A DNA stretch of 64,000 nt from Phytophthora colocasiae. Lineage: Eukaryota > Oomycota > Peronosporomycetes > Peronosporales > Peronosporaceae. The stretch spans positions 124,001 to 188,000 of the forward strand of contig JAGKQI010000012.1 of assembly GCA_018806915.1 (NCBI GenBank). Direction: 5' to 3'. This document shows, in pieces, positions 56,753 through 64,000 of this stretch. Positions within the stretch are counted from its first letter, which is position 1. Every line of letters begins with the position of its first letter. The notes beneath the pieces are model-generated. The model was not told the origin of the DNA. It worked only from the letters and a program-made list of their open reading frames with translations, and made no database searches. The position numbers were made by a program, and so were the translations under genes.

Positions 56753-59700
56753 GGCTTCCCAGAGTCTGCCTCATCACTCAGGAGTTTCTCCTGTAGGTGG
56801 TTCGGCATGTCCTTGAGTGCACCTTGTCGAGCGAGTTGCTTGAGTGCTTCCAGAGTTTTCAGATCTTCACAGGGTTTTCCAGGGTGTATTCTTCCACATA
56901 CTTCACAGGGTGGCATCCGACACATTCGACTCGGGTGTCCCTTTTCCTGACATCGGTCACACGTGATATCTCTCCAGCAATCTTCTTCTGAGTGTCCTGA
57001 GCGTTGACATTTTTCACAGAACTTGTTCCAGTAACCACCATTCTCATGACGCCTTTGATGGAACCCCTGACCTGACGATCCAGACGGGGACTGGGGCGGC
57101 GGACGCCATCCCATGTTATCCATCACTCGATATACCTCATTCGTCAGAGTCTGCGTCCAATCTGCACTTGGTGGAGCCTTTGAATTGTTCGAAGATGCCT
57201 GCGCAGTACTTTCATCACGGGTAGATTCTGAAGTCGCACTTGGAGTTCTGGAATCACCCGTCTGATCTCTGGTATCCTGATTGGCTTTCAGAGATTCCTT
57301 ATGATTTTCTGAGTTTGCAGAGTCACAGTCTTCAGAATCCACATCTCTTGCGACATAAGTCCGATGCACACGCTTGGGCTTGAATTGTCCTCGCGGAATA
57401 TTGTCAGCTCGGAAGTCTCGAGACTTGGCAGGGGTCATTTCTTGGTCACCAGTTCGCCACACATCTTCATCTTGCTGCAACGCATATTCCAAGTCTGAAA
57501 TTCGTCGAAATCTCTGACCTTGCAGCGACGTTTTCAGGCGCGCATCCTTAAGCTTCGTGATGAATCGCAGTACATGCTTCTCAAGACGCTTGGACGACTT
57601 TCTGAAATCGATGTCAGCTTTTCCAGCGGCAGAATTAAGTCGGTAGAAAAATTCAAGCGGAGTCTCAGAGTCTTTCATAGCCATAGTGAAGTATCTCTCA
57701 GAATACGATGACCGAGCTTTGCAATAACGTTTCTTGAACTCTGAAGACAGCTCTTTCCAGTCACGGGACACACTTTTGGGTAGCTGGTTAAACCAGTCTC
57801 GCGCAGACACCGGGAGCTTCAACTTAAGTTCCTGGATGCGCGTCTTAGTCGACCAACCTCCTTGAGAAGCCATATTCGTAAACCGCTCCCACCAGTAGAC
57901 TCGTTCCCTGAGGGTAGCTCTGGGGTCGAATTCCCCAAGGTTGTTCGAGTTCATGAACGGCCTTAGCGTCAGAAGTGTGGTTCCGGCTTGTGCTTGAGTT
58001 GCTGCCGTCAGATTCACCACTTCACCTGGCTCTGAGTCCTCCGATGACGAGCTCGCAGAGTCTGAGCTTGAATCGTCAGAGTCTCCACCAGAGTCTGGTG
58101 CTCTATCATGACGCTTCGCTTTGCGGGACGTTCTTCGATCTCCATTAGGCCGCTTAGCTTCAGTTCTCTGCGGCGGATCTCGCCTCGGAGTAGGCGCACG
58201 TCTGATATCACCCTTGGTCTCTGTCACTGAAGTCGCTTGAGTCGCCTGGGTGGCCGTAGCAGTAGTAGCGCCACCATTCCTCTCGGCCTTCACTCGCTTC
58301 GTTCCCGTGCTTCGTGCAGGGGTGCCTTGCTGGAAGGTTGCAACCTCTCGAGATTCCGTCTTGAGAGCCGGTGAATGTGACATGGATTCAACCCCAACCC
58401 TTCTTGCGTCACTTCTGATTTCCGACCCGGATACTGGATACATAGTTGCAACTTCAGGGTTGCCGGTATGTAACACTTGGTTCGAAGTTGCTGAATCAGG
58501 GTGACCGACCCTTCGCGCTTCTTGAACTTGGGATAATGTCGCTCGAAGGTTTCTTAACTGACCGGCTTGGAACCGTTGCATGTTCTGAGAACTTTCTTTC
58601 TCCCTGTCGCGTTCAGCTTCCATGTCTTTCATTCGCTGCTGTAGAGCTTCCATTTGAGAAATCCAGTCCCGTTTCATCTCGTCAGTCGCACGCGCACGTT
58701 CGGCTTCAGTCTCGGCCTCTCTCTGTCGCCAGCGTTCAGCAAATACTGATTCCAGACGTTGGTTTTCAGAGTTTTGGAGCTCCGTTTTCAGAGTTTCCCA
58801 CTCTGCCGCGCTGCGATTCCTGGAGCTTGTTTTCAGATACCAGACTTCTGCGTTCTTCAGCATCGTCGGCGCGTCTCTCAGCCTCCAGCCTCGCGTTTTC
58901 CGACTTCAACAAGCGCTCGGTGAGCTTCTGAATCTCGCGTCTTGCTTCCAAGTCACGTTGTTCCCGACGACGATCGCGTTCCATAGACTCCAAGCGTTCT
59001 CGGGCCAAGAACTCCATCTGCGCTTGCTCCATCCGGCTTTGCCACTCCTGCTGCTGCCTCATGACGTTCAACTCGATCTGGGCAGGTCCTGATCTCTGAG
59101 AACTTCGAGCTTCAGACTTCGTACGACTCGACGCAATGGAACTCAAGCGTCGGGACGGTGGTCTCGGAAGGTCTTCACTCTTCACACTTTGGCGGTGGCT
59201 CTGGTGACTTTCGCTTCGGATGGAGGCAGATACAGGCGGAATCTCCGGAGACAATTGTTTGAATTCCCGTGAAGAACTTCTGACAGACACCTGGTTTCCA
59301 GACTCCGCGCCCGGCACCTCTGGTCTCTCTTCCGGCATGTCGACATCCTCGGACTCTGGTTTCACTGGTAACAGCGTTCGCGTTACTTGGATCCCCATGC
59401 CTTCAGAGACTGTTCCTCCTACATCAGCACCTTGAGCGATTAACGCCAGACTTCCTGTGGGCGGCGGCATATGTGATGCCGCCCCTCGACTCATGGACAT
59501 CAAGGACGAGTCCGTAGAGCTTCCTCGTGAAGTCTGGAAACTCGACGACTGGTCGTCTGAGGTCCCAATGACACTGGGAATTGGCACATCCGACATCTGA
59601 GTCTGAGAGATGCTGTGATCTTCGGACATTGGATTTTCAGACTCTGGTCGCGTGTTATCAGAGCGGCTCTCGTACTGCGGCAGTGAAGACAGCGATGGCG

Positions 59701-60991
59701 TCGATAAAGCTGACGGTGTCGACGGGATTTGTGGGCGCGGCGGTCTCTGCTGCAAGCGCTTGGACTGCGGCGGCTCGTCACTGCTGGAACCATCAGAGCT
59801 GTGCGTCACTCGGAGTCCGGTCACCCGGAGTCGCATGATCAGCCGTTGTCCTTGTAGGTCAGCATCTTCGTCAGGTAATACACTATTTGCTTCGTCCTTG
59901 CCAGCTGTGTCTTCTTGCTTCATGCTTTCTGGGAGTCGGCAAACTTGTAACCTGGCGGTCACTGTGGCCCACTCAACCAATTCTACTGCGAGTCGACTCT
60001 GAAGTTCGGACGCCACACTGCGTACTTGAGACCCAACGACGGCTGACGCCTGCGTCTGGGGCCAGGTTGGGAGGAGGTTCTGGAATTCGAATCCTGCCTC
60101 GTACAACATTGTCTGAAGAACAGCCACACACTCCGGTGCTGTCAGCGTGCTCATCGGAATCTCAACATAAGATAGGTCTTGGATCCAACCAAAACCATGA
60201 CGCCTCGCGTGAAACTCTGAGATCCACATATCCTCGGGGAAAACGGAGGAACATCGCCATTTGATGTAGTCGCCAGTCGCAGCAGCGGCTTTCTGGAAAG
60301 CATCAGCACTAGGCTTCGTCGTTGGCCACATATATTCAATGCTAGGCGGAATGACTTTGCCTGTGTCCATATCTCTCCAACGGCGGAACTCACGACGCAC
60401 ATACCTCAGAGCTCGTTCCCCGTCAAGCGAATCAGCCCTCCCAGACTCATCAGACGGTGTCTTCAGAGACTCTTCAGACTTGATCGCCATGTCATCAGAC
60501 ATTAGTGCGTCTTCAGACTTTGGGGACCGTTGAACACGTTCTTCAGAGTGTCCGGGTTCTATTTTCACTTCGTCCACGGACTGCCCGGAAGTTGCCGAAT
60601 CTGAACACAGATCGATCACTTCCGGGGACTCAACCATATCGGCGCCTCCCTCAGACGCCTCATCACCACCCTCGCGGGCAGTGGTCGCCTCGTCACCAGA
60701 AGCCTCGACTTCTGACGGGCCTTCAGAACCTTGTTCACCAGGGACAGCGGGTGTCTCTTGAGCTTCTGGTTCCTCAGCAGGCTGGTCTTCGACCGCCGGT
60801 TCTGGGACGCTCACATTCTCAGCTGCCTTCTTCTCTCGTGCAGCTTTCCTCTTCTCGCGGGCCGCCTTCTGGATAGCATCCAAGTCTGGTTGCTCTTCAG
60901 GCGACCAACCTTGTAGACGCTTGGATTGACGTGTCGGAATACTCCGACCACGACCACGGCGTCCTCCTCTCGTAGATCCTGGCGTAGCCAT
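56743..60991 (-). pseudogene. Giant Gag of E3, one frameshift
   Basis: It starts at MATPGSTRGG (60991) and ends at 56743, about 1,415 codons if the extra G near 58822 is discounted. Most gypsy Gags have 300-500. Order: Arg/Gly-rich basic start, acidic Glu/Ala region, a SUMO-interaction-like VIDLCSDS, a structured segment with several Trp (about 60340-60150), Ser/Pro-rich linker, long coiled coil (about 59090-58830, then 58800-58570), a Retrotrans_gag core (WFNQLP, WKELSSEFKKRY, about 57880-57700), and three zinc knuckles (CEKC, CDRC, CEVC; about 57035-56865). Two are CX2CX4HX4C and the third is CX2CX3HX4C. It forms the particle and binds RNA. The two open frames overlap at 58863-58766. Confidence 0.88.
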
Positions 60992-61064
60992 CTTGAATAT
61001 AGACGCTTGACAGGAAACTTTCTCTTCTTGTACTCTCAAATGCGGTGATATCACGATTCCAAAA

Positions 61065-61082
61065 ATCCGGGCACGCGCACCA
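61065..61082 (-). other. Primer binding site of E3
   Basis: TGGTGCGCGTGCCCGGAT on the minus strand, two bases from the LTR end, is identical to the E4 site. Confidence 0.8.
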
Positions 61083-61084
61083 GT

Positions 61085-62773
61085 TGTCGCGAAGTCGGTG
61101 AAACTTTGGTCGCGGAGCAGGGGGGCGTATAGTGAACCCTAGTTATACGACTACTGAAAAGGGGTTTTCAGAGCCGTACAACGGTAGGTTGGCGTGTGGT
61201 ACCTTGCGGTATCCTCGTGGGTTCGTTGTCTTCGGAAATATGACCCTCGCCGGAGTCTGAGAATGTGTTGTGAAGAGAAGTTAGGGTTCCCTTGGAGTCT
61301 GGTGTCGGTATTCAGGAAATCTTCCCAGGAGCGTTCGGGAGTCGGAATCTCTGGAAACCAAGATGGTTTCCAGGAAGTCGGCGGTCGGAAAGAGGTTAAT
61401 ATACCAGAGAAAGTCTGAAATCGGTGTCTGAATATCACAAATCCAGAACCGATATACCTGACTTTCAGAGATAAACGACCAATATTCAGAGTTCAAAAAT
61501 ATACAAATATATACAGCCGTTCTTATTCTTTTTAGGCCCTTGAACGGTGGGGCTAACACTCCAGGTCAACTAGGGGACTTACTACCAGACACCTGGTCTG
61601 TCTGGTATCCCTTTACGTTCGCGCACCCCCCTCTAGTATAGAGGGAAAATATAAACCAATACAATCGGCTATATATAACAGTCTACCTTGCACTCTGAAA
61701 ACGACTGTCTAGTTTCCAGAGCCTGTCCAAACGAGCAATATGAAATGGGCTACCGCTAGAGACAAAACAAACGACCCAACTAGGATATGGAATAGGCGGG
61801 TCCTTTCAGGTCGCTACGTTACCTGATCTCCACCTAAGGGGATTGAATAGGCGAGAGATCACACGGCAGCGATGCTTGGCGTGGCCTTGCAAACAGAAAT
61901 ACAACGACTTCTGGGTTACACGGCAAATTGAACTCTGTTTATCGTTTATCTTCCTCATAACTATCATATATCTCTGGTAACTCTCTCCTTCTTGTCGTCT
62001 TTTGCGTCCTTTATGCAGTCAGTCTTCATATCTCAGGTACTCTTGGTCTTTGTATACATCTGGTAATTTGACTTGGTCTCAGTATGCAGTCTGTGCAGCC
62101 GATCTCGATGGGTTGACAGGTAGAGACGTCATTACGGGGGATGTGCAGGTCAGTAATCACTTGAATGCGTGACTTGAACTTGGGTTCACTTGGTTTCAGT
62201 ATGGTCTTGAATCTTCGGTATTTTCAGGGTCTGGTATCCTGGTTTTCAGAGTCTGATATCACTTGGTTTTCAGAGTCTTAGTCGCTCAGAGTTAGAGATA
62301 CCAGAGTCTTGAGTAAGAAACCAGAGTACGGAGCACTAATGCTTCAACGTACATGAAGATCTTGAGGGTTGCGCGGGTGCGCGGCGTCCGGCGCGCGATA
62401 CTTGGTCTCTGCGGGTATATATTGTGAATCCTTGAACCATCCATCGTCGCGCTGGACGGTAACGGGATGAGGTCTCTCAGAGATACGTTCTTCTGAGAGA
62501 CTTTCCGCCAGAACTTAGGCACTCATCGTCGGGGAAAGTCCGGTGACCAGACAGAGTGTAGTTGACCTTCAGAGTTGTGCACACTCTGAAGTACACTTCT
62601 GGTCCTTTGGGCCCCTTTACAGTCAGGCGAAGGTTTATCCACAATCTTCCACAGATGTCGCACGGGTGCGGCCGCGTCCCAAAGTCCCTTTCGCTTATAA
62701 CCCATAGTATAACCAATCACGTCGTAACGTAATATCCACCTGTCGCTCGAAAATCGGAATTAACATCATGTCA
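61085..62773 (-). repeat. 5' LTR of E3 (or of a recombinant)
   Basis: This 1,689-bp LTR with the type II cassette is nearly identical to 52656-54341. It is followed by TATTCC and RT sequence, the same flank that follows E4, rather than by the expected Gypsy-2 sequence. Confidence 0.92.
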
Positions 62774-63063
62774 TATTCCTCTGAAAGACGGTCATCTGAC
62801 TTGTGAGTGCTGGCATCTCTGAAATCGGAGTATGGTTCTCAGAGTCTGAAAGATGCTTCTCAGAGTCCTGAGGCTGGAGTTGTAGGAATTCCAGAACCTC
62901 CGCATCAACTTCAGCTTCTTCTTCTGGTGACAGTCTCACGAACCCCCACAGGCAATTGTCTAACATAGCCTGGTACACAAGAGGGGCGTTCTTCAGACCA
63001 AACGGCATCCTTACCCACTGAAAATGTCCAAACGGGCAAATGAAAGCTGATATCAGTCGTGCG
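62774..63063 (-). pseudogene. RT fragment, third tandem copy
   Basis: It matches 54342-54631 closely, including variants not found at 45916-46204 (GTGCTGG, CTTCTCAGAG). Confidence 0.88.
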
Positions 63064-64000
63064 TGATTGGGAGGTTCTGATTCTGGAAAGCACCCCGTCA
63101 CCAGAGACTAAGAAACGTATGAAGAGAGAGGCGGAGTTGGAGGCCTTGATGCCGCGACCCCCGTGTGTAGATCGCCCAGACTACCCATGGCCAACTGAAA
63201 TATTGCAACGACCAAGGTTCGATAACGCTCGAGTACAATTCGTGAAACCAGATTCACCATCGACCGTGAAGCGAGTGCGCTTCGCCCTGGATGCATTCAC
63301 CCAGACAGAGGATGGTTGCCACAGTGAATCAATGGGAAGTGCGGACATCAGTACAGATACCAGAGATTTGGAAACACTCCCTGAAAGTACTTCACAGGAG
63401 GACTCCGGTGACACCTCCGTTGCCATCGACGATGACGTCCTGGACTCAAAGCCTGAGTGTCTCCTAGATGATCCTCAAACTCCTGAGTTACCCGCAGATG
63501 ATTTCGACTTGATGGATGAGTCTTGGGATATTCCCATTCAGGGGATGCCTGGAACGCCTGTGGAAAAATTACGAGTGGAATACGAGCGGTGTATGAACGT
63601 TTCGAACGAAGAATTAGACCTGGAGCCAGGTGTGTATATGCGAGAAGGCACGGAACTCCTCGCCCAATTACGCGACCAATTGGTCATGCTACCAGAGCTG
63701 GAAGAGTTGACACCAGAGTGTGATATCGAGAGCGCTGATGTTGGAGAACCAGGAAAGACGACCCCAGAAATGGAGAAGAAACTGCGTGATATTCTGAGGT
63801 ATCACAGGAAAATATTCCTGGGAGATGGCAATGCAGCACCCGCACCGGCAAGGGGCGTGGTCTGTGATCTGGATGTGGGAGATGCCAAGCCGGTAGCTCA
63901 ACGTCCGAGATCCGTCGCCCCTCATCTCATGCTGAAGGTATACGAGCTTCTAAAGAAACTCCTGGAAACTGGTTTGATCGAGTACTCTAACTCCCCGTGG
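63064..64000 (+). pseudogene. Inverted pol block, third tandem copy, cut by window edge
   Basis: The plus strand is open from about 63064 to the edge, reading the linker and the RT N-terminus up to the SPW motif. Near 63660-63740 it carries variants typical of copies A and B (GAGTTGACACCAG, ATCGAGAGCG) rather than of its tandem neighbours, so it is a mosaic. Confidence 0.88.

Larger units (their letters stand above)
28459..62773 (-). mobile_element. E element copy 3 (E3), split by nested E4
   Basis: E3 comprises 28459-37179 and 54342-62773, about 17,153 bp once E4 is removed. In element order (minus strand): LTR 62773-61085, PBS, gag, protease, RT (partly inverted), degenerate RNase H, second RNase H, integrase-chromodomain, antisense ORF, PPT, LTR 30142-28459. 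The left outer flank is the Gypsy-2 RT (ending CCACG), but the right outer flank is again RT of E starting TATTCC. The two ends therefore lack a matching target duplication, best explained by LTR-mediated unequal exchange at the right end. Confidence 0.85.
54342..62773. repeat. 8,432-bp tandem unit; next copy starts at 62774
   Basis: The block RT fragment, inverted RT, protease, Gag, PBS, LTR is followed at 62774 by the start of the same block. The internal part of E4 from about 45916 to 54341 is a further copy of the same length. All unit ends coincide with the LTR end plus TATT, pointing to unequal exchange between LTRs. Confidence 0.85.

Noticed and set aside
674..62773. Repeat-induced point mutation or cytosine-deaminase signature
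   Set aside because: Several inactivating changes are TGG-to-TGA, but I see few such sites, other lesions are indels or G-to-T, and copies remain nearly identical. The signal is too weak to claim.

Overview
The window looks like oomycete nuclear DNA, most likely a Phytophthora-type genome. The grounds are the repeat families: chromodomain Ty3/gypsy elements carrying a second, plant/archaeal-like RNase H, MULE transposases with a SWIM finger, BED-finger/DUF659 hAT transposases, a probable piggyBac remnant, and short GT-AG introns. I found no host housekeeping gene, rRNA, tRNA gene or CRISPR array. Essentially every base belongs to a mobile element or its wreckage.

The dominant family (called 'E' here) is a roughly 17.15 kb LTR retrotransposon with 1.68-1.69 kb LTRs. 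Its gag-pol lies on the minus strand. Orientation is fixed by an 18-nt primer binding site next to one LTR and a polypurine tract (AGGAGGGGCGG) next to the other. In element order it encodes a very large coiled-coil Gag (about 1,415 codons, three zinc knuckles), a candidate -1 frameshift signal, protease, RT, a degenerate RNase H, a second intact RNase H, a DD35E integrase and a C-terminal chromodomain. Between pol and the 3' LTR sits a 1,101-codon ORF on the opposite strand, complete in the copy at 38924-42229.

Layout: 1-673, tail of a MULE. 674-10047, E copy A, in which an inversion carries a hAT fragment plus RT. 10048-11049, piggyBac-like remnant with introns. 11281-13191, MULE pseudogene. 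13192-23214, copy B, a near-identical duplicate of copy A (period about 12.5 kb). 23215-24178, the other half of the same hAT. 24179-24990, a second MULE-like remnant. 25094-28458, a different Ty3/gypsy element ('Gypsy-2', plus strand) interrupted by E copy 3. 28459-37179, left half of E3. 37180-54341, a complete E4 nested in the RT gene of E3 with a 4-bp TATT target duplication. 54342-62773, right half of E3. 62774-64000, start of a further tandem copy of that right half.

The most surprising signal is in Gypsy-2. Its LTR remnant and coding region are tiled with perfect 7-11 bp inverted repeats (short hairpins) about every 25-40 nt, even through the zinc knuckle and RT motifs. Other leads are the antisense ORF of E, the frameshift signal, an LTR cassette with a covarying hairpin, and inversions in pol that have been copied along with the elements.
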